Below, in pieces: positions 29,972 through 42,498 of a stretch of DNA of 64,000 nucleotides. The translations under genes and the position numbers were made by a program. This DNA is from Tillandsia leiboldiana (taxonomy: Eukaryota > Streptophyta > Magnoliopsida > Poales > Bromeliaceae). The notes beneath the pieces are model-generated. The model made no database searches and was not told the origin of the DNA. It saw only the letters and a program-made list of their open reading frames with translations. The stretch covers positions 22,114,120 to 22,178,119 of the forward strand of contig CM055066.1 in assembly GCA_029204045.2 (NCBI GenBank). The letters run 5' to 3'. Position 1 is the first letter of the stretch. Every line of letters begins with the position of its first letter.

Positions 29972-32938
29972 TGTCACGCCCCGGAACCCGGGCTCGCCAA
30001 CAGATCCGCCGTGCACACGGGATTTCCCGAGTACACGAAGCGCTGGTAACCTGCTCCGATATAATATGAACAATAAAAGAGCATAATACAGAGCTGAAGT
30101 AGAAGAACCACATAGTATCTCGGACTGGAACTACAAATAAAGCTGTAATAAGTACAATAATCTCCCAGCTCACCAAAATAGTACAACCAGCTGGCGAAAG
30201 CCAGACCTAAAATAAAAGAGGAATACCACAGTCTGAGTAAAGGGTGCAGCATCTATCTAACAGCTCTCAGTCTCCCAGGAGATCTATCTATTCAGCGATC
30301 CCCTTACCTCGATCAGCTGCCGATGGCCTAGCAGCTCCCACAGACGACTCTGCAAAATAAAGGAGAAGGAAGAAACAGAAAATAACAATGGGGGTGGGAA
30401 CTACCAGATAAACCAGTAGCCTCCCCTAGTGGGTAAAACCTCAACTCTGACTCACCCACTAGGACTACTAGAGGCAAAGGGAAAAAGATGAAGTGGTAAG
30501 GTACATAAGGTACTGAAATAGGGAACTACCACTACTAGCATGCCTCTAAATGCAATACCTAAAGAAATGATTGTATGAATGCATTAGGAAACAGTGTCTG
30601 ACCAAATAACCCAATCTAGTACCATCAGTAAAACTGATATTGCCTGCTTAGCGGAATCTGCACACACGGCTCGAAACCGCAGGATCGGCTCGCACGGCTC
30701 GCATCCCAAAAAAAGTATCAGACCGGCACACACGGCTGGGTCCAAAAAGCCTACCTCCGGAGTGGCACTCGAGGGGAGCGACCCACACGAGTAAAGTATC
30801 TCTGTCATCAGTATCACAAGTATCTCTGTAGCACATGTCTCAAAAGTATCACAATAGCAGGACTGGATCATGACTATGATCAAAGTGGGAAAACTCCATC
30901 TACTGATGCAATAGTACTAAATAAGTGGGAAACTCCATCCACTAGCAAAAAGCCCTATCCCCAATCTGATGCAAAAATAAACCAGACTCAACCCCAATCT
31001 GATGCAAGGACAAACATCCGGTCGACCGCCTACTGTCCGCGGTCACCGCAATACCCCACCAGTCCACAATCTAGTACAATCTCGACCACACTATCCCAAA
31101 CCCCTACTCATACTCGAGCAACAAGCATCTGAATGCAAAGGAGAGCAATAAAACATGTCAAGTCCCAATATGATAGTGTAGCAATAAATAGGGGCTAACT
31201 AGATGCCCAAGCAAGCATGCAACTGTACCATTTAAAAGATGTAAAAAGTGTCAAATATTTATTTTAAAAGATTGATTTACTGTACTGATATAAAAGTTAT
31301 TTGCATGTGAGATTATAGCCTTTGTCCCAATCACAGTGTCCCAAGATAAGTTATCATATAATCTGTGGGGTCATATTAAATTTTAGGAGAGTTCGTCCCA
31401 GCGGTTCTCATCAATTGTCATATTAGTTCGTCCCAATGGTTCTCATCAATTGTCATATTAGTTCGTCCCAATGGTTCTTATCAATATTTTAGGGGAGTTC
31501 TAATAATCCCAGTGAGCTTGTCAAAAATGAGGTAAGCAACAACCGCCCACCTCGAACAGCTCAAAACACACTCAGATAGTCTCCTGGCTGTCCACAGTCC
31601 CCTAAAACTGCTGTCTGCCGAAAACGGTGCCCTACAGCAATACACCTTGTACAGGTTGTAACTATATTATTCATAAAAATATAGCTTTTGCTGTTTTTCA
31701 AATAGCACGAAAAGAGAGGAGTTTTTCACCTCTGTATAGTGCTCAGAAAAATCCAAAAAAATTACCGTTGCGTTCCTTGCGACGAGTATATCGAAATCGA
31801 CTCTTTATATGCCTCGATCTGATTATCCTACGCCAAGATAAAAATCTGAGAAGTCGATGCTGTCCAGAAATTTCCACAGCAAAAAGGGGGGTCAAAGAGG
31901 CTTCGGAAACCGTACCAAAAGTGCGAAACAGAGCGAAGTGATCAACACGAAAATCGAAGCCTTACCTCTTAGGAACGCTCTGCCGTGAAAATCGTTCAAA
32001 AATTCCTCCTGGTTAGCCCACAGGGATATTTCTACTGAACTGCGACGGGAAATGGGCCGAAAAATAAAATCGTCGCAGTGCGCCGCGTCGCAGATAACTC
32101 ACTATCGTTAACTCCAAAAATTCTAAAATTTCTAGGAGAGAGAGAGAAGAGAGAGAGAAAGAATTTTCCTAGAGGGCCCAACCTCTGTTTCTCTATCTAC
32201 GGCTCGAAAACTGAGGTGAGAAATGGTGGGAGTGAGGGATCCTATTTATAATGGGCCAAGGGAATCTTCCCACACGGGATCAGGCAAAACATGAAACACC
32301 AAAATGGACCAACCAGGACGCGCCACGTGTCCACAAAACAGGAAACAGCCTGTGCAAGGGCCATTCAGAATCCGCCACGTGGCCACATGGTGCACATGCC
32401 CGGTCCCCGCGCCGGGTCTTCCGGAAAATGTCGGCCAATGGGGTGCTGCCAGTGTCACAGACAACGCAGCCTTCTAGAAGCCGGCCAGCCAATCAGGAGC
32501 TGCCACGTGGCAAGGAGAAACTTCGGTGCTCCCGGTGCACGCCATGCCTGTGGACCCCGCACCTGCACGCGCTGTCCGCTGCGCTCCGCCGCGCTCCGCC
32601 GCTGCGCCGCCACCCGCCGGTCGCCGCCGCCTGCCGGAACAGTAATTCCGGCCGCCGGAGTTACTGTTCCGGTGAACAGTAATTTTGCGCCGAAAAAAAT
32701 AAGTAAATATACCATTTTGATCGTTTTCGCGCGCTGAGTCCAAATCCGCTGTCCATTTCGCCAAATTCTCATCCAAAATTTTGCCGAAAATTCCCAGAAA
32801 AGCCCACTTGCTCCGTTTTTCATGCCGGATCCATTTTAAAAATCCGTTTTCGACACTACTAGCTCCGATACACTGTGTGAGCTTCCTGTAGTCACTGTAA
32901 TCACTGCAATAGTCTCTATAGGAGTCCGGATCATCACA
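29972..32938 (-). repeat. 5' LTR of gypsy 1 (2967 bp)
   Basis: Partner of 905-3902. TATA box at about 32242-32252 and the CCAAT/CACGTG modules at about 32309-32512; the third module has lost one base of CACGTG. The GC-rich segment at 32560-32660 differs from the other LTR by small indels. TCTAC at 32939-32943 is the target duplication. Confidence 0.92.
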
Positions 32939-32943
32939 TCTAC

Positions 32944-35900
32944 TAACTCCCAAAGTACGGTCACCCAATCTACACTGACCGCCGCATAGGGTCCAGTCAA
33001 ACCTGCGCCCACCTACTGCCTCACATCCTCAACAGGACGGGTCTACCGTAGGGTGTCCGTGGCTGCCAAAACTGGCCCAGCGAGAGGGACTGCGTCGACA
33101 AGTCGCGATAGCAAGTAATAGGCCCAACTCCAGAGTGGCACTCGAGGGGCGCGACCCCACCGAGGAAAGTATCCGCGCATCTCTGTCGAGCTCAATATGG
33201 GTCATGCAGGTTATAGTCCAAACCACGATCAACAAGATCGACTAACAACACCAACGCTCACTCACAGGCTGAAAAACCACACAGCCGGGACCACCGTCCA
33301 CCAGACGGCTCCCACAACAGAACACTAAACTCACAGGAAAGGCCGACACCATAAGGGTTCGGAAACCCAATAGGCCGGTGCTTACAACCCTATCAAACAA
33401 GAACACCCTCTACGCTCCGCCTATCGAAGTTCCCGACCCCCTTATAGTTCGGGAACACGACAACCTCGGTACAACACGAAGAAAACACCAACCAGGGCCC
33501 GAAAGTTTCGGGAGACCTACACCTACAACCCTATCAAACAAGAACAGGTTCCAGGCTCGGCCCCCGTGGCTTTCGCCCCGACAAAGGAACGGCCCCTAGA
33601 ACCCAGACCACTCGAATCCTTTCGAGTGGGGAGGTTTACAGGAAAAAGGTGACATTTGTTATTGAAAACCATTTCCACTAAACCCACACAGGGTGAGGAT
33701 TAAAAGTAGTTCCCTTTTTTAAAAACTATCTTGATTTGAGGTGAAACCCATTTTTTAATGATTTTTAGTTCTTTTAGGAAAAACAGTTAGAAAACAAGTA
33801 TTTTACCCAAACCCCGAAGGGCTGATGCCTTTGTCCAATCAAACAAGAACAGACTCCAGCGGCCCTTCGATGCTTGGAAGAAAACATTCGTAGACTAAAA
33901 TCATGTGTATGTCGAAAAAGGGTTCTGGGTTCTAGGTCCTGCTAACACTGGTACACTACTGCCACTAACACAGTGGCGACAGCCCAAACAAGGGAAACAA
34001 GACCTTCCGGGACCACCGTTTACCCCAAACGGTTCCCGGCACAGACAAGCGATCAACTACATCTACCAGACTCCACTCTGCTCCCAAACACGAGTGTAAA
34101 TGCATCCCACACTAAAAGAAATCCCGACCGCTCGGCCCACTACCCGGGCGAGGATAACACTAAGTCCAGGAATAAAACATAATGTGTGGATGTCTAAACA
34201 TAAATAACCCTAGCCCAAGTGAGGGTTTTCTACTGGTCTGGTTACACATGCAACATATGAAGGGGGTGCTAGGTCAAGTTCCAATAACTATAGTTTAACA
34301 GGTGGTAGGAAGCAAAAGAGATCATAAGACCATCAGATAAATACAAGGAATAACAATTCCTACATTCTAGCATGCTACACAAGAATCCACTACCATGCAT
34401 GGTCCTACTATAGCAGATTTAATGTCCAGTCCATCAAACTTGGAGACAAGGCCACCCACCTGAAGACGCTAACTGTCCAAGATCCAACTGCTGAAAACAC
34501 CAGGAGCAGCAACCACCAATAATCCACAGTCCCAAAATTCCAGAACAACTCCTCCTGGGTACAACACAGGGTTCACAGTTACACTTTATTCCATAATTAA
34601 CCAAATACACACAGTCTGAAAATCAGTCCCGAAGATGTACAATTTTCACCTGCAGAACGGACTCTGAAAAATCTGATAAAAATACCACAGCGATCCTTGT
34701 GTCGAGATCTTCGAAACGGGTATCTGCACGTCCAATTCCGAGCCCCGTAGGCTGAGTTACAAATTCCACAGTACAGGTGCGCAAAATCTCACAACCACAC
34801 AACTGTAAGCCCATGCACAGATAAAGGGGAAAAAGTATACCTTCGGGCAAGTCTCAGAAAAATCCAAGAAAAATATTGTGATAATCCTCGCATCGAGTAG
34901 ATGCAAAAAGTGCACAGAAGCGTCTCAATCTGATGCCCGGTTGCGGAGATATCGCCGAAAAACCACGCCCCTGTCCAAGTCTCCATCACAGAAATAGTGT
35001 CACAGTAAACTCGGAAAAACACCTCGAAAAGCACAAAATGAGGGAAAGCAGAAATACCAAGATCGTAGCTCTGCCTGTCGCGGTACCAATGGCGCAAGAA
35101 TCGCCTAAAAAGGTGGTCGGAGTAGGTCGGGGGAGCTCGCGCACCGAAACGCGACGAAAGGGAACACCGTCGAAGGAGCGTCGCGACGCGCCGAAGAAAA
35201 TGGTACCTCGAAAAGCGTGCCACATAAAATGCCCGAAATCCACAGGTGGATGCAAAACACGAAGGGGAGCAACTTTGCTTAAGGGCTCGGGGTGAGGGGA
35301 AGCTCGAAAATGGCGGAAAAAGGGAGGAAGAAGCGGCTCGGATCGCTTAAATAGGCTCCAGAAAACAAATCCAAAAATGACGGATATGTCCCGGTTCCGG
35401 GCGCCCGCGCGATTCGGGCCGCTACAGTGTTGGGCCCGGCCCAACACTGTGCGGGCCCGAATCCTCCCTGGGCCTCCACGTCGCCCGCCAAACAGCGCAC
35501 AGCGGCGCCGATCCACCCAGCTAGTGCCACGTGGCCCGCTCCGGACGACGACACGTGGCAGGCTCCGGTCAACGCGCGCCTGGCGCGCGCACGTGCGCGC
35601 TGCCAGCGCCGCCTGCGCACTGTGTCAGGCACGCGCCCCGAGGTGAGCCGCACCAGCTTGGTGCACCGAGCGCCCTACACCGCACCTACCGCAAGCCACC
35701 ACGTGTCCACCCTCCGGTGCACGCCGGCGCCGTGGACCGCGCACCTGCCCGCGCGCCCGCGCGCCTGCCCGCGCCTGCCCGCCGCCGCGCTCCACCGGTG
35801 CCCGCCACTGCCCGCCGGCTGCCGGAACAGTACCACCAGCCTCGAAAAACGTGCGCGTCATCCGGGCTCCGAAAAAAATAAGTGAATAGTCCATTTTCAT

Positions 35901-36207
35901 CGTTTTCGCGCGCTGAATCCAAATCTGAAATCCGTTTTGCCAAATTCCAAACCTCAATTTTTCCGAAGGCAACCGAAAAGGTGATCTTTTGTCCAAACTT
36001 CGCACTGAGTCCAATTTTAATCTCCGTTTCGCGCGAAACCACTTCTAAACACTAGACGGGTCCTCCAACTACCCCCGTGATCCCTTTTTATGCCCGAAGT
36101 CCAACACTTGTATCCAGATTGCACACAAACACCACCAACACTACACGCAGGCCTCCGAAAGCTTCCAAACAACCAGAAAACCCCACGCGGGGATCCGGGT
36201 CCTCACA
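32944..36207 (-). mobile_element. Solo LTR B, right part (5' end of the LTR)
   Basis: Continuation of 233-904. On the minus strand it starts TGTGAGGACCCGGATCC. A TATA-like element (TATTTAAGCG, minus) is near 35347-35355, with GC-rich CACGTG-containing sequence upstream (35520-35710). Repeats of ACAACCCTATCAAACAAGAA occur at about 33380-33545. No gene is seen; short open frames in the GC-rich part lack recognisable domains. Confidence 0.85.
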
Positions 36208-36212
36208 ATGTT

Positions 36213-36793
36213 CATAGTTGAGTGTTATTCCTTTGAGCATGGTAGCTATGGGCATGTTAGCTGTAGATTTCTTTCCAGCTGAGCTATTCTTATTTACAGC
36301 ATTCCCTATTATCTTATGCCTCTAGTAGACTTAGTGGGCAGACCGTAGAGTTGGAGACGGTACCCACTGAGAACTACGTGATGGTGTAGTTCTCACACCC
36401 GCTGTGGTGACAGGTATTTCTGTGGTAGCTATTCTGGCTTCAGTTCGAGCGAAAGCAGCAGATCGAGGTAAGGGCGTGGCCGAATAGTTCCTTACCAGCT
36501 TATTTGAGAGTCAGAGGTAGATGTACCCTGTATATGAGATTTTTTTTTGTACTGGACAATCTGAGAGATTTATTGTATCATGTTCATAGTGGGAGATGAC
36601 TATGTATTTTGGATTTTATATATTCAGATGTTCAGTTTTTCATATTTTAGCTACTTATTCTTATTCAGCTCTGATACATATTTAGCTATAGATCTGACTT
36701 GCAGGGTAGACGCTTCGTCTGTGCAGGGATTTCCGTACAGATGGCGGATCTGTTGGCTAGCCCGGGTCACAGTTTCGACCGCGGGGCGTGACA
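36213..36793 (+). mobile_element. Old LTR fragment D (plus-strand end)
   Basis: Ends GCGGGGCGTGACA and shares with the other gypsy LTRs the segments around GTAGTTCTCACACC and ATGGCGGATCTGTTGGC. Its upstream part was displaced to 1-227 by solo LTR B. No primer site follows, so it is a 3' or solo LTR. A terminal hairpin with TCTGT/ACAGA arms lies at about 36717-36741. Confidence 0.6.
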
Positions 36794-37246
36794 GGAAGAC
36801 CGGCGGTGGGGAGGCAGATGAGTCCCCCAATAGTTATCTGATTGATGGCCGATGTTCTGCCCCATCGGCCTTGTTCCCGTCTGGTACGAGATCGTCTGCG
36901 GCTTTACTAACCCCAGCGGCGGTGCCACTTGAAAAGTAGCCACCAGCAGTGCAACTCCTTGTGGTTGCATTGCCGGCATTGCCGGCGCCATCGGTATCGA
37001 TTGCATTGGCAACGACTGGGGTAGTGTGGAGGCGAACCCTCCATTATACTGGTCGTTTCGAGCTAGAAGTTTCTCGATTCGCGCCGTATTCTCGTTCGAG
37101 GCCGATATCGCAGCTAATACTGAATCTAGTCAAGCGCCTTGCGCCTGGTTTCTTCTCTCGAGAGATAATTAGGTCATCTCGAAAGACTCTAACATTAGGG
37201 CCATTTGCCCGAATAATTTTGATAGGGTCGGCTCGTGTGGTGCGGA
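36794..37246 (-). other. Unidentified coding-like remnant
   Basis: The minus strand has two overlapping short frames, one Met/Pro/Gln-rich (SLPMQSIPMAPAMPAMQPQG), which resembles low-complexity parts of retroelement gag proteins. I cannot name a family. It ends where the Cassandra array starts. Confidence 0.3.
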
Positions 37247-38095
37247 TGTGACGCCCCGCTTCCCAGAGGATCACCCATCCTAGAACCACTCTAGCCCTAG
37301 CATGCTTAACCCTCTCAACCTCTTAGGTCTAGCCACTACCCAAAATACTATAGCCGGATTAAGAAGTTTAGCCCTATTATATCTCATATATAGGACTATT
37401 CCAAATCCAGAGGTGTCACATTCTTTCCCCCTTTAAACCCTGACTTCCTCGTCAGGCTCAAACACACTCACAAGTATTAGACGATGTGAGACTCATCTCG
37501 CTAGCCTTAGTCGACCTTATAGGGAGCTACACTCCACCCACACTGATCATTAGCCGGGAAGTCACACTCTACCCGCTATATAACACTGGCTCAGCCGAGA
37601 CTCATCTCACACTTCCGGCTGGTGATTGGGTCTGATACCAACTGTGACGCCCCGCTTTCTAGAGGGTCACCCATCCTATAACTACTCTAGCTCTAGCATG
37701 CTTAACCCTCTTAACCTCTTGGGTCTAGCCACCACCCAAAATGCTATAGCCGGGTTAAAAAGTTTAGCCCTATTATATCTCATATATAGGACTATTCCAA
37801 ATCCAGAGGTGTCACATTCTTTCCCCCTTTAAACCCTGACGTCCTCGTCAGGCTCAAACACACTCACAAGTATTAAGCAATATGAGACTCATCTCGCTAG
37901 CCTTAGTCGACCTTATAGGGAGCTACACTCCACCCACAACGATCATTAGCCGGGAAGTCACACTCTACCCACTATATAACACTGGCTCAGCCGAGACTCA
38001 TCTCACACTTCCGACTGGTGATTGGGTCTGATACTAACTCGCCCCGCTTTCTAGGGGGTCACCCATCCTATAACTACTCTAACTCTAGCATGCTT
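37247..38095 (-). mobile_element. Tandem Cassandra TRIM array (LTR-internal-LTR-internal-partial LTR)
   Basis: LTRs 37247-37420 and 37643-37816 (174 bp each) and a truncated third from about 38039; internals 37421-37642 and 37817-38038. TGTGACGCCCC...GGTGTCACA ends and a minus-strand TGGTATCAGA primer site next to each LTR define a TRIM. The LTR end, read on the minus strand, resembles 5S rRNA: GTTAAGCATGCTAGGGC followed by CTAGGATGGGTGA and CTGGGAAG, corresponding to the 5S internal promoter. This is the hallmark of Cassandra. The third LTR has a 4-bp deletion at its start and is cut off by LTR C. Confidence 0.88.
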
Positions 38096-41000
38096 TGTCA
38101 CGCCCCGGGTGTAAACCAGAACCCGGGCCCGTCCACTGATCCGTCGTGCACACAAAATTTTTCGTGTATACGAAGCGCTGGTAACCTGCTTAGATATAAA
38201 AGATATAATAAAATAGCATAAAAACATAGCTGAACTAAAACTAATACATCTCAGACTGAAACTGGAAATAAAGTAAAGTAAGAACTGTAAATAAAGTACA
38301 AGTGTCTCTCCCAACTCACCAAATAAATACAAATAGCTGGCTAAAGCCAGACCCAAAAATAAAAGTACAACTATCTGAGAAGATAGGGGTACAACCGAAA
38401 GTACAACTAAACTCGCAGTTGGGGTAGACGATCTATCAAGTCCGCAATCCTCTTACCTCGATCTGCCGCTGACGGTCCAGCAACTCCCGCAGAGGACTCT
38501 GCAAAACAAAGGGAGAAAAAGAAAAAAGGACAATGGGGGTGAGAACTACTATAAAAATAGTAGCCTCCCCCTAGTGGGTTAAGCCTGAAACTCTGGCGTG
38601 CCCACTAGGTCTACCAGAGGCAAAAAGGGAATGAGAGGTGGTAAGCTATAAACAGAACTACTGATAAAAAGAAGCTACCACTACTATGCCTCTAAATGTA
38701 GTGCCAAAAGAGTAGCTATATGAATGCATCAGTAAAAGTGTCTGCCTGAATAAACCCAATCAATGGACTAATAAAAACTGGCACTGCCTGCTCTGCCGGC
38801 CGCATTGGGTATGCTACTGACGCATAACACCGACGCAAAGAAATAGTATAAAGAACTCAAAGCCTGCCTGTCGCACACTCTGGAGTGGCACTCGAGGGGA
38901 GCGACCCACACGAGTAAAGTAATAAGTCACAAGTATCATAATATAGCAGGACTAGATCACGACTATGCTCAAGTGGGAAAACCCATCCACTAAAGAAACC
39001 TCGATCCCCAATCTGATGCAAAAGTAAACATCTGGTCAACCGCCCAATGTCCGCGGTCGTCACAATACCCTACCATCCACAAATCCGGTACAACAACCGA
39101 CATCTGGTCAACCGCCCAATATCCACGGTTGCCGTAATACCCCATAAATCCCCAATCAAGTCCAACCTGTCCCAGGCCCAATGTTCCGGCTACACTATCC
39201 CAGATCCCTGCTCAAACCCGAGCAACATGTGCCACAAGTCTAACTAAAAAGGAGAAAAGAAGCAATCATGGTTTCTCCTAAGTCAAATCCCAGCATGATA
39301 GTGTAGCAGAAAAATGTGGCCTATCTAGATGACCATGCAAACATGCAAGTGTCCTTATGATGATAAAAGAAAGACAGATATCGTTGTTCTCACATTGTTT
39401 AGAGCATGATAACCCAAATCTAGTAAACTAACTCATAGGAAGGTTAAATGCTAACATGATACAAATCACTTTCCATATAAGCATGCAAATATCCTCAAGA
39501 AAGATAAAAGAAGGTTTATCAAGTAATAATCTCGCAAGGGGTAAGTCATCGGTCATAATCGCTATCCCCCTATGTATGTCCATAAAATCCTCAAGTAGTA
39601 CCCACCAACAGGATGAATCATCTTGTCACTAATATATTAGTCGATTTCACATGCAAGGTTAAGTGCTAGTAGCATAGTAACAATATGTCCATACAGGCAT
39701 GCAAATTCCAACCAAGCATTAATCAATGAATCCTACACGGGGAATCTCTAATATTCCTAGTGAGTATGTCAAATATGAGGTCCACAACAATCACCCACAC
39801 GGCGTAAAATTAATTTCCACAATCCAAAATCTGCCGCTGTCCGCGCAACCAGTCCAGAAAAGGTAAATTTTCACCTGCGAGATGAATTCTGAAAATTCCA
39901 AAAAAAATCACTGTTGCGATCGTCGTTATGAGTAGATGAAGATCGAGTACTCGCACGACCCGTTCCGACACCTGTAGGCCAAGATACAAATTAAACATCG
40001 CGGTAAGCGCGAAACTCCCAAGAACAAATTTATGCAATAATCCGCCCATAAAATGTAGGATTTTCACCTTCGGGATAACCTCAAAAAAATCCAGAAAAAT
40101 CACAATGATGTTCCTTGCGACGCGTAGATACGAATCGACTAGTTGCACTCCTCGTTCTGACTCTCGTGTGCAGAGAAAACCCACAAAGACTCCGGTGCTG
40201 TCCAAAACTCCGCCGCAGAAAATGGGGTCACAAGATAGCCCGAAAAACCCAAGAAAAGCTCGGAATGAGGGAAATCTGTAAATACAAAAGTCGTAGCCCT
40301 ACTTGTCGTGGAAACAACGGCGCAAGAATCATCCAAAAACTCTGTTGGAGTAGCCCGGGGGCGTCCGCGCACTGAAACGCGACGGAAAGGGTCTCAGGAG
40401 AAGAAGCGTCGTAGCGCACCGAATCGCTGTAGAACTTGATGTAGTGGCCTCCTAAAATCCCAAAAATCCTCCACAAGATGCAGCACACAAGGAGGTAGAA
40501 GTTTCCTGTAGAACTATCTATGAGAAACAGGCCAGAAAAGGAGAAAACGGACCCATTCTGGGCCTATTTATAGGCCCAGCCCAACAATTCGGAAAATTCC
40601 CGATTTGTCCCCAGTTTCGGGAGCTCGGCCCACTTTCAGGCGCCGGAAACTGCTAAGGGAAGGCCCGCGAGCAACGCCCGAATCTCCCTGGGCATAACAC
40701 GTGTCCCGGACACGGGACAGCGTGTGCAAGCCCAGCCAGATCGCGCCACGCGTCGCGCCCTGCGGTCAGCGGGGTAGGTGGCGCCCGCGAATCGCGTGGC
40801 ACCACGTGGCCCTGCTGTGACAGACCACACGCGTGGGCAGGGCACCGCCTGCCACCCTGCCACGCACGTGCCCCGAGGCGCCCCTCTGCGCCTCCGTGCA
40901 CTGCGCACGGTGAGCCCGCCAATGGTGCATTGCCACGTGTCCTCCGCGCCGGATCTATGCACCCGCGCGGGGATTTTGTGGACCACGCACCGAGCACCGG

Positions 41001-41195
41001 CCAATGATAGGCCGCCACGTGTCCCCTGCGCCGGGTCTATGCACCCGCGCGGGTTTTCGTGGACCACGCAACGTGCGCCGGCCAATCCAAAAGCGCCACG
41101 TGTCTCCCGCCTGGTCCATGCGCCACCCCGCACCGCTCTGTTGACCGCGCTCTGTAAACCGGCTAATAACAGGCCGCCACGTGGTGCCATAGCCG
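38096..41195 (-). mobile_element. Truncated gypsy LTR C
   Basis: Begins TGTCACGCCCCGGGTGTAAACC, the reverse complement of the end of the gypsy 2 LTR, and resembles that LTR along its length (CCCACTAGG motif at 38570-38605, hairpins near 39030-39140, TATA box minus at 40564-40574, CACGTG-rich U3). The first several hundred bases of U3 are absent and no target duplication is found, so it is truncated on the right. No coding sequence. Confidence 0.75.
40919..41183 (-). promoter_or_regulatory. Four ERSE-like modules in LTR C
   Basis: CCAAT at 40919, 41001 and 41082, and CTAAT at 41163, each followed after nine bases by CCACGTG (CACGTG at 40934, 41016, 41097, 41178). The modules are spaced 81-82 bp because the whole unit, including CTATGCACCCGCGCGGG, is tandemly repeated. 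They lie 345-610 bp upstream of the TATA box. Confidence 0.65.
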
Positions 41196-42498
41196 ACCTC
41201 CCACTAGTCTCCAGAATCTCTGATAGCATCGGTGGCGGGTTATCCGCGTGTCCTGCTCAACTGGCCTGGTCGTTCCCTAAGGGTCTGGGAATAACTCTAT
41301 TCCCGAGATTCCGATTGTTGTTTTTCTAACATATTGTAATCGGTAGAACTAAGATAAAATTTTACCTGAGTGTCCCACCGGGCATGCCAAAAAGATTGTT
41401 GGGACCGAAATGATCAGATGATCGTTGATCGGGTACGATCCACGATCAGTCTCCGAGTTGAACCTCTGTATGTGATGCGCCACACGCCAAACTATCAAGT
41501 GATTAGGCGGAGGAGGGATCCGCTCAGCCGGGTTCTTCTCAATCAAATTCTCTACAGAGTTCGGCCTAGAGGAGCTGAACTGGAATTTGGAGACAAGGAT
41601 TAACATTCCCTGAATAGCCGATTTGGGAATTGTATTGCTTGGGAAAGGGTTACAAGGGACCAATTACAGGTAAGACTACTCCTAGAAAAGTTGTAAGGAA
41701 AGCTATAAATGCTGATATGAAAGTCTATTAAGGAAAGCGGTAAGGAAAGCTGTAAATTTTTTCTAGGAAAGCAGTAAATGCAAATATGAAAGGAATTGAA
41801 AAGCAGTGGTGGTTAGTGACTTACGAGGTTGTAGGACCCATTTTTCTTCGATAGTTTGATTATTTATACTCGCTCGAACCAGGTGTATGATCGCCGTTTT
41901 GGGTAATCGGCGTAACTCAAGGGAAATAATAGCGCATTTCTCAACTACTTTCTTTTGAGTTGATATTTTTTCGGTTGGATAGTAGCACTTTCCCGTCTAC
42001 ATTTATCCCCAAGATTGGCGCGCCGAGGAGTGATCCTCGATGCTTTTGGATGCTGGGTGCTGCTTGCTTTTTCGGAATCAGTTACACGATTCGCGTCCCA
42101 GATCTCGTGCCTTCTCCTTCCAGGATATCTTTCCTTTTACGGCTTGAGCATGCGATAGCTGATCTTGGCCTCGCCTCCTTTTACCATTCGGCTGAGGTGA
42201 TCCGATGACTTGCCTTGAGCCGAGGTCGATCGTGGTTAAGACACAAATACTTTTTTTTTTGTCGGTCATTTTTTCTATCGGCTGATATTTTTTCGGCCGA
42301 TAATGAACGCCTCGTGTCGCTTCTCTATCGTGACAATATTTTTGACCTCAACATAAATTAATATGGTAAAGTAATGTTGGTCTCCTATTATCTAATTATC
42401 CATCAACTTGTACATCTATAGTACCCATGAAGTCAAAAAAGGAAGTGAACTCGTCCAATTCTCGCATTTCCACTCGGATCTGTTAAATTAAAGGATAA
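41196..42498 (+). other. Unclassified repeat-like stretch
   Basis: No gene recognised. GTGTCCCACCGGGCATGCC (about 41371-41390) and TTGGCGCGCCGAGGAGTG (about 42016-42033) resemble LTR and primer-site sequences of plant non-chromovirus gypsy elements in plus orientation, the LTR perhaps ending at CGTCTACA (about 41994-42001). This is a weak inference. T-rich tracts occur at 42250-42300. Confidence 0.3.

Larger units (their letters stand above)
905..32938 (-). mobile_element. Gypsy element 1 (chromodomain Ty3/gypsy, Tekay/Del-like), interrupted
   Basis: A complete minus-strand element: 3' LTR 905-3902, polypurine tract, decayed pol and gag at 3961-8001, leader, tRNA-iMet primer site and 5' LTR 29972-32938. 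TCTAC at 900-904 and at 32939-32943 is its target duplication. The interior is split at 8084-29773 by the copia element. The C-terminal chromodomain and the integrase type place it among plant chromoviruses, most like Tekay/Del. Its own length without insertions is about 10.3 kb. The LTRs differ by substitutions and small indels, including one fewer 36-bp repeat in the 5' LTR, so it is older than gypsy 2. Confidence 0.93.

Noticed and set aside
37247..37312. 5S rRNA gene
   Set aside because: Only the 3' half with the internal promoter is similar and it forms part of a TRIM LTR, so it is Cassandra rather than a 5S gene.
41349..41663. 104-codon minus-strand frame
   Set aside because: No recognisable domain; lies in LTR-like sequence.
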